Source of the DNA: Sphingopyxis sp. FD7 | GTDB taxonomy: Bacteria > Pseudomonadota > Alphaproteobacteria > Sphingomonadales > Sphingomonadaceae | Length of the DNA: 64,000 bases | Direction: 5' to 3' | NCBI RefSeq assembly: GCF_003609835.1 | Contig: NZ_AP017898.1 | Location: forward strand, 2,542,001-2,606,000 | In this document: positions 1 to 9,934 of the stretch, piece after piece | Position numbering within the stretch: position 1 is the first letter of the stretch | Layout: every line of letters begins with the position of its first letter | Translations under genes and position numbers: made by a program | Notes under the pieces: generated by a model | What the model was told of the DNA's origin: nothing | Seen by the model: the letters and a program-made list of their open reading frames with translations, nothing else | The model's database searches: none

Positions 1-109
1 GAAAGATGGCTCTGATTAAACGTGCGCTGCTCTAAACGTCGCTGTTTACATCGGTACGGAGCGCCGTCAAAATCCCGGCCGGAATCGTCACGTCCGGGGG
101 GAACCACAG

Positions 110-1654
110 ATGCGGAAAGCCACGATCGCCGCCACTGCGCTGATCGCCGCCACGATAACGACGGGCGCGGAGGCAAAGTGGCTGCGCGCCGACACCGACA
201 ATTTCATCATCTACAGCGAAAGCAGCGAGCGGTCGCTGCGCAGCTTCGCCGAAAATCTTCAGCGTTTTGACGCCACCCTGCGCGCACGACTCCGGGTTCC
301 GGGCGGCAAGGAACCCAATCGGCTGACCATCTATCTGGTGCCCCGCGCCGCCGACGCGGGGCGACTTGCAACGGGCGAGTCCGGATCGTCGATTGCGGGA
401 TTTTACAGCGCCGACCTCGACGGCAGCTATGCCGTTTCAAATCGCGAGGTGATCGAGTTCAAAGGCACGTCCGCGGCGCAGCAAACGCTGTTCCACGAAT
501 ATACGCATCATTTCATGAAACGCTATTTCGGCGCCGCCTTTCCGGCCTGGTTCATCGAGGGGTTCGCCGAATTCTATTCGACGACCGATTTCACCAGCAA
601 GGGCCAGTATCAGGTCGGTCGTCCCGCCTATTTCCGGGCGCACGGGCTGGTCAACATGCCGCGCATCCCGGTGGCGGATTTGCTGCTGAAGCAACCGCGC
701 GAAATGCGCTCGTCGGGCCAGATGGACGTCTATTACGGCCGGGCATGGCTGCTCACGCACATGCTTTATTACCATCCCGATCGGAGCGGCCAGCTGACCG
801 CCTATATCGACGCCATCAATCGCGGCGCAGATGGAGAGCAAGCGGCGATTGCGGCCTTTGGCGACCTCGCCGCGCTCGATCGCGACCTTCAACGCTATCT
901 CGGACGCCCGCTCACCTATATGACATCGGCCGCCCCCGTTCCGATCCCCGGAACGATCACCATAAAGGCGCTGTCCAATGCGCAGGATGCGCTTTTGCCA
1001 TGGCAGCTGGAACGGCGGAGCGCGCGTGACAGCGAACGACTGGTCGAGGTGCGCGACGAACTGAAAAAGCTCACCGCCGAATATGGCGACAGCGCCGGTG
1101 TCTGGTACGAACTGGCGCGCGCCGAATGGGATCTGGGCGACGAGAAGCGCGACGCCGTGGCGGCGCGCGCGGCAGTGGACAAGGCGCTCGCGATCGAGCC
1201 GAAGCATGTTCGCGCCAATATATTGTTGGGCGAAATGATGATCCACGACCTTGGCCAGCGCGATACGGTTTCGGACGCGGACTGGGCGGCGGCGCGAAAG
1301 CCGATCATCCTCGCCAACAACACCGACCCCGACGACCCGGTCCCGCTCTATACCTATTATGACAGCTTTCTGCGGCAAGGCGTTACCCCGCCGAAAATTG
1401 CGGTCACCGGACTCGAACGCGCCTTTGCGTTGGGCCCCGAAAGCGCCAGCGCGCGCATCGCCTATGCCTTTGCCCTCGCCCGCAATGGCGATTTCGAACG
1501 AGCGACCCGCCTTGCAAAGGTGGTGGCGTTCGACCCGCACGACGGCGGGCAAGGTGAACAGATTCTGGCGCAGATCGAAACGATGCGCAAAAGGAGCGGC
1601 GACGCCGGAAAGGGCGACGCCAACCTGTCCGCGGCGGCCGACGCCGATCAATAA
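110..1654 (+). CDS. Secreted zinc-metallopeptidase-like protein with repeat-rich C-terminal half
   Basis: A 514-residue protein with a Sec signal peptide (residues 1-22, ending AEA before KW). It carries a gluzincin-like zinc site: HEYTH at residues 129-133 and, 14 residues later, WFIEGFAEFY, which supplies the third ligand glutamate. The N-terminal half resembles DUF1570/M1-type putative peptidases. The C-terminal half (about 320-500) is alpha-helical and looks like TPR repeats. It is probably periplasmic; the substrate is unknown. The ATG follows a GGGGGGAA ribosome site. The stop overlaps the end of the convergent ICL/PEPM gene. The first 109 bases hold no gene that can be supported; a short open frame ending at 35 could be the tail of an upstream gene. 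Confidence 0.8.
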   Translation: MRKATIAATALIAATITTGAEAKWLRADTDNFIIYSESSERSLRSFAENLQRFDATLRARLRVPGGKEPNRLTIYLVPRAADAGRLATGESGSSIAGFYSADLDGSYAVSNREVIEFKGTSAAQQTLFHEYTHHFMKRYFGAAFPAWFIEGFAEFYSTTDFTSKGQYQVGRPAYFRAHGLVNMPRIPVADLLLKQPREMRSSGQMDVYYGRAWLLTHMLYYHPDRSGQLTAYIDAINRGADGEQAAIAAFGDLAALDRDLQRYLGRPLTYMTSAAPVPIPGTITIKALSNAQDALLPWQLERRSARDSERLVEVRDELKKLTAEYGDSAGVWYELARAEWDLGDEKRDAVAARAAVDKALAIEPKHVRANILLGEMMIHDLGQRDTVSDADWAAARKPIILANNTDPDDPVPLYTYYDSFLRQGVTPPKIAVTGLERAFALGPESASARIAYAFALARNGDFERATRLAKVVAFDPHDGGQGEQILAQIETMRKRSGDAGKGDANLSAAADADQ

Positions 1655-2406
1655 TCGGGCTCGGCGCCGCCAAAAACCTGCGCGGCCTGCGCGCTCAGCC
1701 ATTCCATCGCCCCCGCCCAGGGCTGGTGCCCGTGGCTGATCCGCGCGACGCCAAGCTCGGCGAGTTGCTTGTGCGTCGGGCCGCCCTTGCCGCGCAATAT
1801 GTTCACCGGCAGCGGCGAAGCGTCGCAGATCGCGCCGATGCAGCGGGGGTCGAGCAGGAAGGGCACGAACAGCGACCCCGCGCCAGCATCGGCATAGGCG
1901 CGCGCGCGTTCGAGCGTCGCGGCAACCAGCGCATCGCCATCCTTCGCGACGTCCTGCCCGCGAAACGCGTCGCAGCGGGCGTTGACGAAAATGCCGGTGT
2001 CGGCCGCGGCGCGGAAGCGCGCCACCGCTTCGGCGATGGGCAAGAGGTCGGACTGGCCGGGCAGCCGGTCCTCCATATTGATCCCCACGGCGCCCGCATC
2101 CCTGGCGCGGCCGACCGAGACGTCGACCGCCGCCGGATCGGCGCCATAGCCCGATTCCATGTCGATCGTCACCGGCAGGTCGGTGACCGACAGGATGCGC
2201 GTCAGGTTCGCGAAGACATCTTCGAGCGGGAAATCCTCGCCATCGGCGCGCCCCTGCGCGCCCGCAACGCCGAAGCTGCCCGTCGCGATCGCTTTCGCGC
2301 CCGCCGCGGCGACCGCCTTCGCGCTCCCCGCATCCCAGATATTGACGAGGATCAGCGGGTCGCCGGGGATATGCAGCGCGCGGAAACGGGCAATCTTGTC
2401 AGTCAT
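1648..2406 (-). CDS. Isocitrate lyase/PEP mutase family protein
   Basis: A 252-residue TIM-barrel protein of the ICL/PEPM superfamily (oxaloacetate decarboxylase / phosphonopyruvate hydrolase-like). Recognisable elements are the N-terminal LVNIWDAGSAKAVAAAG, the substrate loop GSFGVAGAQGRADGED, the metal-binding VTIDMESGYG and the GINMED strand. These enzymes cleave or form C-C or P-C bonds in small 2-oxo acids with Mg2+. The exact substrate cannot be read from sequence, and the usual isocitrate lyase KKCGH motif is absent, so it is not a glyoxylate-cycle isocitrate lyase. It is transcribed with the SnoaL and Ada genes upstream, 41 bases after the SnoaL stop. Confidence 0.85.
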   Translation of the reverse strand: MTDKIARFRALHIPGDPLILVNIWDAGSAKAVAAAGAKAIATGSFGVAGAQGRADGEDFPLEDVFANLTRILSVTDLPVTIDMESGYGADPAAVDVSVGRARDAGAVGINMEDRLPGQSDLLPIAEAVARFRAAADTGIFVNARCDAFRGQDVAKDGDALVAATLERARAYADAGAGSLFVPFLLDPRCIGAICDASPLPVNILRGKGGPTHKQLAELGVARISHGHQPWAGAMEWLSAQAAQVFGGAEPDY

Positions 2407-2447
2407 GCAATAAGCTCCTTGGGCATCGATGGCGATGGAGGGGTGGG

Positions 2448-2879
2448 TCAGACGATCGGGACGGGCGATGCCGAGCCAAAGACCTGGCTATGCCCGCTTC
2501 TGGTATCCATATATTCGCGAATACGCCGGACGCGCGCGCCCTGCATCTCGAAAATGAAGACATAGTCGAGCGCGTAATCGCGCCCACCCGCGAGCGTCGC
2601 GCTATGACGCTGCTCAAAGACGACGCGGTCGCCCTCGGCGGTCAGCGAGATCGGCTCGATCCGCATCCCGTTGCAAAAGAGCCGCGGATAATCGTCGAGG
2701 AGAAAGCGGACGATCGCCTCGGCGCCGATCATATGATGGGTGACGCCCAGCGCGGTCGCGGTCGCATTGCCCGCGGGGGCCAGCCATTCGGCGTCGTCGG
2801 TCAGCACGGCGCGAATCCGGTCGGCATCGCGCGTCCCGAAGGCCTGCCAGACGGCGAGCGCGGCTTGTTTGCTATCCAT
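2448..2879 (-). CDS. SnoaL-like / nuclear transport factor 2-like protein
   Basis: A 143-residue single-domain protein of the NTF2-like (SnoaL) fold, recognised by the helical start with WQAFGTRDADRIRAVLTDDAEW and the later strands VVFEQRHSATLAGGRDYALDYVFIFE. Family members are small cone-shaped enzymes or binding proteins with varied jobs (ketosteroid isomerase, polyketide cyclase, limonene epoxide hydrolase), so no reaction is assigned. It has no signal peptide. It lies 12 bases downstream of the ada stop, so probably shares that transcript. Confidence 0.75.
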   Translation of the reverse strand: MDSKQAALAVWQAFGTRDADRIRAVLTDDAEWLAPAGNATATALGVTHHMIGAEAIVRFLLDDYPRLFCNGMRIEPISLTAEGDRVVFEQRHSATLAGGRDYALDYVFIFEMQGARVRRIREYMDTRSGHSQVFGSASPVPIV

Positions 2880-2891
2880 GGCGCGCTCCCT

Positions 2892-3953
2892 TCAAAATTC
2901 GTCGAGGCGGCGCTGGCCCGGCGCGCCTTCGCGGCGGAGCAGTTCGTCCTTGATCGGCAGGCCATAGGCGTAGCCGCCGAGCGAGCCGTCGCCGCGCACG
3001 ACGCGGTGGCAGGGGATGAGCACGGCGACATTGTTCGCGCCGTTCGCGCTGCCCGCCGCGCGCACCGCCCTGGGCTTGCCGACCGCGGCGGCGATGTCGG
3101 CATAGCTGCGCGTTTCGCCCGCCGGAATCTTGCGCAGTTCGCGCCATACCGCCTCCTGAAACGCCGTCCCTTTCACGTCGATCGGGATATGGTCGAAACC
3201 CTGCGTCGGCGCCTCGACGGCTTCAATTACCTGCGAGAGAAGCGCGGCAAACTCTTCGCCGCCTTCGACCAGCGTGGCGGCGGGAAAACGCTCCTCGAGC
3301 GCCTCGCGTCCCTCGGCAAAGCTCAGGCGGCACACGCCCTTGTCGGTTGCCGCGACGAGCATGTCGCCGAGACTGGTCGGCACGACCGCCCAGTGGATTT
3401 CGACACCCTTGCCGCCGTTCACCCATGCTGACGGGGTCATCCCCATACGTCCCTCCATATTTTCGTAAAAGCGCGACGGCCCCGAAAAGCCGGCGTCGTA
3501 AATCGCGTCGGTCACCCGCACCCCCTCGCTCAGCGCCGCCCGTGCGCGCTCCTCGCGCAGCGCGCGGGCATAGGCGGCGGGCGACAGGCCGGTGTGGCGG
3601 GTGAAGACGCGCTGGAAATGCGTCGGCGAATAGCCGGTGCGCGCGGCGAGATCCGCGAGCGCGAGCGGCTCCTCGCTTCCCTTGATCGCGGCGATCGCCT
3701 TGATCACCGCGCTTTCGTCGCGCGCGACATCGTCGGGCAGGCAGCGCTTGCACGGCCGCAGCCCCGTCGCACGCGCCGCCGCGCCATCGGCAAAGAAGCG
3801 CACATTTTCGCGCAGCGGATGCCGCGCGGCGCAGCTCGGTCGGCAATAAATGCCGGTGGTGAGCACGCCGGTCACGAAGCGCCCGTCGAACGCCTTGTCG
3901 CGCGCCTGCACCGCCTGCCAGCATTCGTCGTCGGTCATCGTGGAGAAGGCCAT
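2892..3953 (-). CDS. ada: Ada: methylated-DNA repair protein and transcriptional regulator
   Basis: A 353-residue protein with the full Ada layout. An N-terminal zinc domain has cysteines at 37, 41, 68 and 71 (GIYCRPSC and CKRC), of which the first accepts methyl groups from phosphotriesters. An AraC-type helix-turn-helix follows at about 85-180. The C-terminal O6-methylguanine methyltransferase domain has the active-site IPCHRV with Cys315. Methylation of the N-terminal cysteine turns family members into activators of alkylation-repair genes. The ATG is chosen because AGAGGAATTGATC precedes it and it starts exactly where homology begins; a longer open frame upstream is antisense noise. It starts 2 bases after the DUF1203 stop, implying co-transcription. 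Confidence 0.93.
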   Translation of the reverse strand: MAFSTMTDDECWQAVQARDKAFDGRFVTGVLTTGIYCRPSCAARHPLRENVRFFADGAAARATGLRPCKRCLPDDVARDESAVIKAIAAIKGSEEPLALADLAARTGYSPTHFQRVFTRHTGLSPAAYARALREERARAALSEGVRVTDAIYDAGFSGPSRFYENMEGRMGMTPSAWVNGGKGVEIHWAVVPTSLGDMLVAATDKGVCRLSFAEGREALEERFPAATLVEGGEEFAALLSQVIEAVEAPTQGFDHIPIDVKGTAFQEAVWRELRKIPAGETRSYADIAAAVGKPRAVRAAGSANGANNVAVLIPCHRVVRGDGSLGGYAYGLPIKDELLRREGAPGQRRLDEF

Positions 3954-3955
3954 GA

Positions 3956-4420
3956 TCAATTCCTCTCGATGCGCGCAGCGAAGCAGCCATTGGTGGCATA
4001 TTGCGCGTGGATATAGGCAATGCGCGGGTCGGCGAACAGCTCGCGGATCGCCGCATCGCCATCTTCCCCCGGCCCCAGACGCGCTGCTGCCAACATACCC
4101 TCGGCGTCGAAGCCGCGGAACGCCATCGTCCGCCCCACGAACGCCGGGGGCAGTGCGTCGCAATAAGTCGCCGTTTCGACGCGATCGCGCACATAGATGG
4201 CATAGGCGCTGCGGAACGGCGTATCGACGTCGTGGCTGACATGGTGGAGCAGGATCACATCCTCGCCCGCTTTCGCATCGTCGAGGCTGATCCGGCACGG
4301 CCAGCCGCGATCGGCGGTCGCGGTGACGCGCCGGGCATTGCGGGCGGCCAGTTCGGTATCGTCCATCGCGAACAATGGAGCAAAGCGGTCGGGGGAGAGC
4401 CCCTCGATCTTGTAGGTCAT
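3956..4420 (-). CDS. DUF1203 family protein
   Basis: A 154-residue cytosolic protein matching the DUF1203 family, with the conserved segments MTYKIEGLSPDRF, the central GWPCRISLDDAKAGEDVILLHH and the C-terminal IAYIHAQYATNGCFAARIER. Function is unknown across the family. The start is set by a GAAGGAATGATCCA ribosome site just before the ATG; open sequence further upstream is on the opposite strand of the protease gene's beginning. It is the first gene of a DUF1203-ada-SnoaL-ICL unit, so a link with alkylation stress is possible but only by position. Confidence 0.8.
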   Translation of the reverse strand: MTYKIEGLSPDRFAPLFAMDDTELAARNARRVTATADRGWPCRISLDDAKAGEDVILLHHVSHDVDTPFRSAYAIYVRDRVETATYCDALPPAFVGRTMAFRGFDAEGMLAAARLGPGEDGDAAIRELFADPRIAYIHAQYATNGCFAARIERN

Positions 4421-4523
4421 TGGATCATTCCTTCTTCTTCGGTCGCCGCTGTTCTGGCACGCCGCGCCAACCGGTGCGTCCCGATGCTTGCGTTCAAAGC
4501 CTGCTCGACTAGTCTGCCGCGCC

Positions 4524-6050
4524 ATGACCCGCTTCCTCGCGCTGCTGCTCGCCCTCCTCACCCTCACCGTCCCCGCGCGCGCCGCCGACGACATCAGCGC
4601 CGCGTCGCGCAGCGTCGTGCGCGTCGTCACCGTCGCGATGATGGACGGCGAGGTCGTCGGTTTTGGCCATGGCAGCGGTATCGCCATCTCGCCGACGCGC
4701 ATCGTCACCAATGCGCATGTCGTCGAATCGGCGGCGCGCTACCCAGGCAATGTGGCATTGGGCGTCGTTCCGTCGGAGGGGCAAAAGAGCTTTGCCGGCA
4801 AGCTGATCGCGATCGACACCGCGCGCGACCTCGCGCTCGTCGAGATCACCGAGGGACGCCTGCCCGCCGCCGCCATCTACACCGGCCCGCTCGAATCGGG
4901 CGCCGATGTCGTCGCGCTCGGCTATCCCGGCAATGTCGACCTCGCGACCGCGCGCAGCGCCAACGACTATATCACGCCGCGCACGCCGACGCGCAGCGAG
5001 GGCAATTTTTCGAACATGCAGGCGGTCGACGGCGTCGCCATGCTGATCCACACCGCGAAAATCTCGCGCGGCAATTCGGGCGGGCCGCTCGTCGACCAGT
5101 GCGGGCGCATCGTCGGGATCAACACCGCGATCACCCGTGCCGACGACGGCGATTCGCCCTTTGCCTTTGCGATCGCCGGGCGCGAACTCACGCGCTTCCT
5201 CGCCGATGCGGGGCAGCAATATGGCAGCGTGGGCACGACCTGCCTGTCGATGGCCGAGGCCGACGCACGCGAACGCGCGGCGATCGAGGCCGAGGCGCGC
5301 GCCGAAGCCGAGGCCAGTGCCGCCAAAAATGCTGCGGCAAAGCTCGACCGCGAACTCAGGCAGGCGCGCGCCGAAGAGGAAGCGCTCGCCGCGCGCGAAA
5401 ATCGCATCGCGCTCGCCGGCGTATTGTTCGTCATCGGCGCGCTCGCGGCGGGCGCCGGGTTGATGTTCTACAGCCAGAAGAATCTGCGCCATGCCAAGCT
5501 GGCGGGCGGCGGCGGCGGCGCGCTGATGCTCGCGGCGGTGGTGCTGTTCGTCACCCGCCCCGATGCCCATGCCGACGTCGTCGACGAGGCGGCCAAGACC
5601 CCCGCAAGCGAGGCGCCGCAACTCGCCGAGGGCAGCCTGCTTTGCACGATCCGTCCCGACCGCAGCCGCATCACCGTGTCGGCGACGACCGACGTGCCGA
5701 TCCGCATCGGCAAGGGCGGCTGCGTCAACGGCCGCACCCAATATACGCGCGGGGCCGACGGCCGCTGGCAGCGCATCCTGGTGCCGAACGAGGAAGCGAC
5801 CGTCACCGTCGCCTCGATCGACGCCGCGGGGCGCGACTATCGCGTCGAACGCTATCTGCTCGATGCCGAGACGATGGCAAAGGCCCGCGAGACGCGCGCC
5901 GCGATCACGCTCAAGAGCTGCACCGCCGACCCCGACGAACTCGCGGGCCTCGCCGCACAGCAGGACGCGATCCGCAGCGCGCTTCCGGCCACCCCCAACG
6001 AACGGCTCGTCTATCGCTGCCAGCGGGCGGCGATGGAGGCCGCGCCCTGA
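4524..6050 (+). CDS. Trypsin-like serine protease with membrane segments
   Basis: A 508-residue protein with a signal peptide (residues 1-20, ending ARA-AD) and a trypsin-like (S1/DegP-type) domain. The catalytic triad is visible: His65 in TNAHVV, Asp102 in TARDLALVE and Ser185 in SRGNSGGPLV. After the protease come an alanine/glutamate-rich coiled coil (about 235-285), a transmembrane segment near 292-312, a second hydrophobic segment near 330-342, and a roughly 160-residue extracytoplasmic or cytoplasmic tail of unknown fold with several cysteines. It has no PDZ domain, so it is not DegP or DegQ. ATG 4524 is preferred over an upstream alternative because it begins the signal peptide. Confidence 0.85.
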   Translation: MTRFLALLLALLTLTVPARAADDISAASRSVVRVVTVAMMDGEVVGFGHGSGIAISPTRIVTNAHVVESAARYPGNVALGVVPSEGQKSFAGKLIAIDTARDLALVEITEGRLPAAAIYTGPLESGADVVALGYPGNVDLATARSANDYITPRTPTRSEGNFSNMQAVDGVAMLIHTAKISRGNSGGPLVDQCGRIVGINTAITRADDGDSPFAFAIAGRELTRFLADAGQQYGSVGTTCLSMAEADARERAAIEAEARAEAEASAAKNAAAKLDRELRQARAEEEALAARENRIALAGVLFVIGALAAGAGLMFYSQKNLRHAKLAGGGGGALMLAAVVLFVTRPDAHADVVDEAAKTPASEAPQLAEGSLLCTIRPDRSRITVSATTDVPIRIGKGGCVNGRTQYTRGADGRWQRILVPNEEATVTVASIDAAGRDYRVERYLLDAETMAKARETRAAITLKSCTADPDELAGLAAQQDAIRSALPATPNERLVYRCQRAAMEAAP

Positions 6051-6103
6051 CGCGAAAAGGGGCCACGGTCTTGATTCGACCGATTGCGGACCTCTCAATT
6101 CTC

Positions 6104-6221
6104 GTCACCCTGAACTTGTTTCAGGGTCCATAGCCCATTCGTTTCCTCCGGCGCAGCGCCGGATCAGAGGTCAGGCCATGGATGCTGAAACAGCGAGGCC
6201 ATCGCCGCAGCCAGCATGACG
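6104..6221. repeat. Interspersed inverted repeat (TGAACTTGTTTCAGGG family)
   Basis: The left arm GTCACCCTGAACTTGTTTCA reads on as GGGTCCAT; the right arm GGCCATGGATGCTGAAAC ends in CAGCATGAC. The arms are imperfect complements around a variable centre. A second copy with the same arms lies at 30392-30494. It fills most of the 265-base gap between the protease and dienelactone hydrolase genes, where no gene is seen. The arms suggest a non-coding palindromic element spread through the chromosome. Confidence 0.75.
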
Positions 6222-6315
6222 GATTTATAGGGCAGCTGCCCACCCGGAACCGGCCGTCAGGCGCCGCATGATTCCGAACGAAACGTAACGGCGAGCCTCT
6301 CCGCGGCCCTTGCTT

Positions 6316-6999
6316 TCACCCCCCGCACGCCTCGAACAGCATCAGCGTGCGCTCGCGCGCCAAGTCCGCGCTCGGTTCGTGATAATCCTTGCGGCGGTCG
6401 CTGTTGAAGCCGTGTCCCGCCTCGTAAACGAAGATTTGCGCAGTCGGGTGATCCTGCGCGATCAGCGCTTCGACCCCCTCCATCGGGATGCCGCCGTCGA
6501 AGCGGCCGAAATGGGCGATGGTCGCGCAGCGCGGCGCCTCGTCCTTGAACATCGTCGGCACGAGGCTGCCGTAATAGGAGGATGCCGCCGCCAGATCGGG
6601 GCTGATCTGCGCCATCCGCCACGCGACCGACCCGCCATAACAATAGCCGGTGATGAAGACTGGCCCCTTCGCTTTCAGCGCGTCGATGCACGTCTGCGCG
6701 TCCTTCAAACTCTGTTCGAACGGATGGAGCTTGCGCGCCAGCTCGATAGCGCGCTCGAACTGCGGCCCCGAATAGTCGCTCTCGAACCCCGGATGCTCGC
6801 GGTCGAACAGCGCGGGGGCGAGCACTTCATAGCCGTCGGCGGCATATTCGTCGCAAAGCTCGCGGATATGATCGGTGACGCCGAAGATTTCCTGGATGAG
6901 CACCAACCCGCCGCGGCGTTCGCCTGTCGCCTCGGCATGATAGACAGCGATCCCGGCGCCATCGTCCATCGTCATCCGAATCATCTCACCCATCGTCAT
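6316..6999 (-). CDS. Dienelactone hydrolase family protein
   Basis: A 227-residue alpha/beta hydrolase of the dienelactone hydrolase type. The triad is Cys120 in the nucleophile elbow GYCYGGS, Asp168 in GRFDGG and His196 in AGHGF, the cysteine being typical of this family rather than serine. Members open enol-lactones such as carboxymethylenebutenolide in chlorocatechol breakdown, but many serve unknown ester substrates. No catabolic genes lie nearby, so the substrate is open. Two further in-frame ATG codons follow the first within nine codons. The gene is divergent from the lipoprotein gene, with 45 bases between them. Confidence 0.87.
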   Translation of the reverse strand: MTMGEMIRMTMDDGAGIAVYHAEATGERRGGLVLIQEIFGVTDHIRELCDEYAADGYEVLAPALFDREHPGFESDYSGPQFERAIELARKLHPFEQSLKDAQTCIDALKAKGPVFITGYCYGGSVAWRMAQISPDLAAASSYYGSLVPTMFKDEAPRCATIAHFGRFDGGIPMEGVEALIAQDHPTAQIFVYEAGHGFNSDRRKDYHEPSADLARERTLMLFEACGG

Positions 7000-7044
7000 T
7001 TCCCATGCTATTCGACAAGCTGTCGTTTATCGGCAGGAGCGATC

Positions 7045-7572
7045 ATGCAAGCAAGAATCCTAGCGCTCACGACGACAGTCCTGATCATGCTGTCAAGTTG
7101 CGATGCGCCGACGGGTGCACCGATGCCTGCGGCTCCGGACCCCAAACACAAGGCAATGCAGTTCGAACGAATTGCCAAGATCGCCGAGCAATCTTGTATG
7201 TGCGCGATGGCGGGACGCGACACGAAAGCGCTCGGTCGCGAGCTGGAACGGCTGACCACTTCGCTGGAAAAGCAGGAAAGCGCGACATCAAGCGTTCCGC
7301 TGCAAGGGCAGATCACCTGTTACCCCGAACTTGGCGAACAGGCCTGCATCGGACGAATAGTAATCACCGGCTCCCCCTCGAAAAGCGATTTTGTCTGCAC
7401 AGAAGAGCAAGCCGACGAATTGCAAGCTGCTTGGGACACAGCGGTTGAAGATGACGGCGACATCGACAGCCTCAACAAGTCATTGCCAAAGCGCGATCGG
7501 GCGTTGCTGAAACGCCTCAAAGCAATGCACGCCCAAGCCGCGGCCATGATTCCGCAAACAGCCTGCAACTAG
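7045..7572 (+). CDS. Small predicted lipoprotein, unknown function
   Basis: A 175-residue protein starting with a lipoprotein signal (lipobox LSSC, Cys19) and preceded by a GCAGGAGCGATC ribosome site. The mature part has six further cysteines spread through it (CMC, CYPELGEQAC, FVC and a C-terminal QTAC), which suggests disulphides in the periplasm. It is otherwise rich in charged helices. No family is recognised. It is divergent from the dienelactone hydrolase and 130 bases ahead of the ATP synthase operon, with no sign of belonging to it. Confidence 0.75.
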   Translation: MQARILALTTTVLIMLSSCDAPTGAPMPAAPDPKHKAMQFERIAKIAEQSCMCAMAGRDTKALGRELERLTTSLEKQESATSSVPLQGQITCYPELGEQACIGRIVITGSPSKSDFVCTEEQADELQAAWDTAVEDDGDIDSLNKSLPKRDRALLKRLKAMHAQAAAMIPQTACN

Positions 7573-7635
7573 CCCCCACCCTCACCTTGCATTGCAACAG
7601 AATCGTTGCTACGCGCGCCGCGACCTTGCAGCGGG

Positions 7636-7651
7636 GGTGTCTTCGGACGCC
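7636..7651 (+). promoter_or_regulatory. UUCG-tetraloop hairpin in the atp leader
   Basis: GGTGTC-TTCG-GACGCC forms a 6-bp stem (one G-U pair) closed by the very stable C(UUCG)G tetraloop, about 55 bases before the atpH start. If it lies in the transcript it would be a strong structured element in the 5' leader. No T-run follows, so it is not a terminator. Confidence 0.4.
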
Positions 7652-7704
7652 GGTCAAATCCGCGCAACCATCCCCCACGGGATCGCAGAAAAGGACTTTC
7701 ACGC

Positions 7705-8271
7705 GTGGAGAATTCCGGCGGCATTCAGGGCAACATAACGGCGGGCCTCGCGGGCCGCTATGCCAGCGCGCTGTTCGATCTGGCGCGCGAATCGAATGCC
7801 ATCGACAGCGTCCAGCAAAGCCTTTCGGCGCTGCGCGCGGGCCTGATCGAATCGGCTGATCTCAAGGCGCTTGTCGAAAGCCCCGTCGTCAGCCGCGCCG
7901 ACGCCGCCAGGGCGGTCGCCGCGGTCGCAGAGGCGATGAAGCTCGATTCGCTCACCGGCAAATTCCTCGGCGTGCTCGCCGAGAACCGGCGGCTCGCCGA
8001 TCTGGGCGGCATGATCGACGCATTCGACGCGATCGTCGCGGCGCATCGCGGCGAAGTGACCGCAAAGGTCACGAGCGCGCACCCGCTCACGGCAGAGCAG
8101 CTCGACGCGCTCGCCGCCAATCTCAAGACCCGTGTCGGCCGCGACGTCCAGGTCGCGACGACGGTCGATCCCGCCATCCTCGGCGGCCTCGTCGTCCAGC
8201 TGGGCAGCCAGCTGATCGACGGCAGCATCCGTACCCGTCTCAACAGTTTCGCCCAGGCGATGAAGGGCTGA
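7705..8271 (+). CDS. atpH: F1 ATP synthase delta subunit
   Basis: A 188-residue peripheral-stalk subunit linking the F1 head to subunit b. The family N-terminus is seen in GLAGRYASALFDLARE and the C-terminal signature in GGLVVQLGSQLIDGSIRTRL. GTG 7705 is preferred because AAAAGGAC lies 9 bases ahead and homology starts just after; a TTG further upstream would add about 33 unconserved residues. It is the first gene of atpHAGDC, the usual alphaproteobacterial order with the F0 genes elsewhere. Confidence 0.93.
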   Translation: MENSGGIQGNITAGLAGRYASALFDLARESNAIDSVQQSLSALRAGLIESADLKALVESPVVSRADAARAVAAVAEAMKLDSLTGKFLGVLAENRRLADLGGMIDAFDAIVAAHRGEVTAKVTSAHPLTAEQLDALAANLKTRVGRDVQVATTVDPAILGGLVVQLGSQLIDGSIRTRLNSFAQAMKG

Positions 8272-8306
8272 ACGCCCGCACGCCAAATGCCCCGATGAAA
8301 GGCTAA

Positions 8307-9839
<1,533 letters not shown>

Positions 9840-9850
9840 CCCCCCCACCT

Positions 9851-9910
9851 CGTCATCCCGGCGAAGGCCGGGATCTCGACGGTGAGACCCCGGCCTTCGC
9901 CGGGGTGACG
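9851..9910. repeat. REP-type palindrome between atpA and atpG
   Basis: CGTCATCCCGGCGAAGGCCG reads on as GGATCTC, followed by a 4-base spacer and an inverted copy ending CCGGCCTTCGCCGGGGTGACG. It is one of six elements with the same core in this window (others at 12806, 18001, 20650, 52437, 56268). This copy sits inside an operon and should fold into a very stable RNA hairpin between the alpha and gamma cistrons. Confidence 0.9.
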
Positions 9911-9934
9911 AAACAAAGGTAAAAGACGGGACTT

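Noticed and set aside
4001..6133. A 710-codon plus-strand frame running through DUF1203 and the protease gene
   Set aside because: It crosses two well-supported genes in the wrong frame and has Arg-rich low-complexity product.
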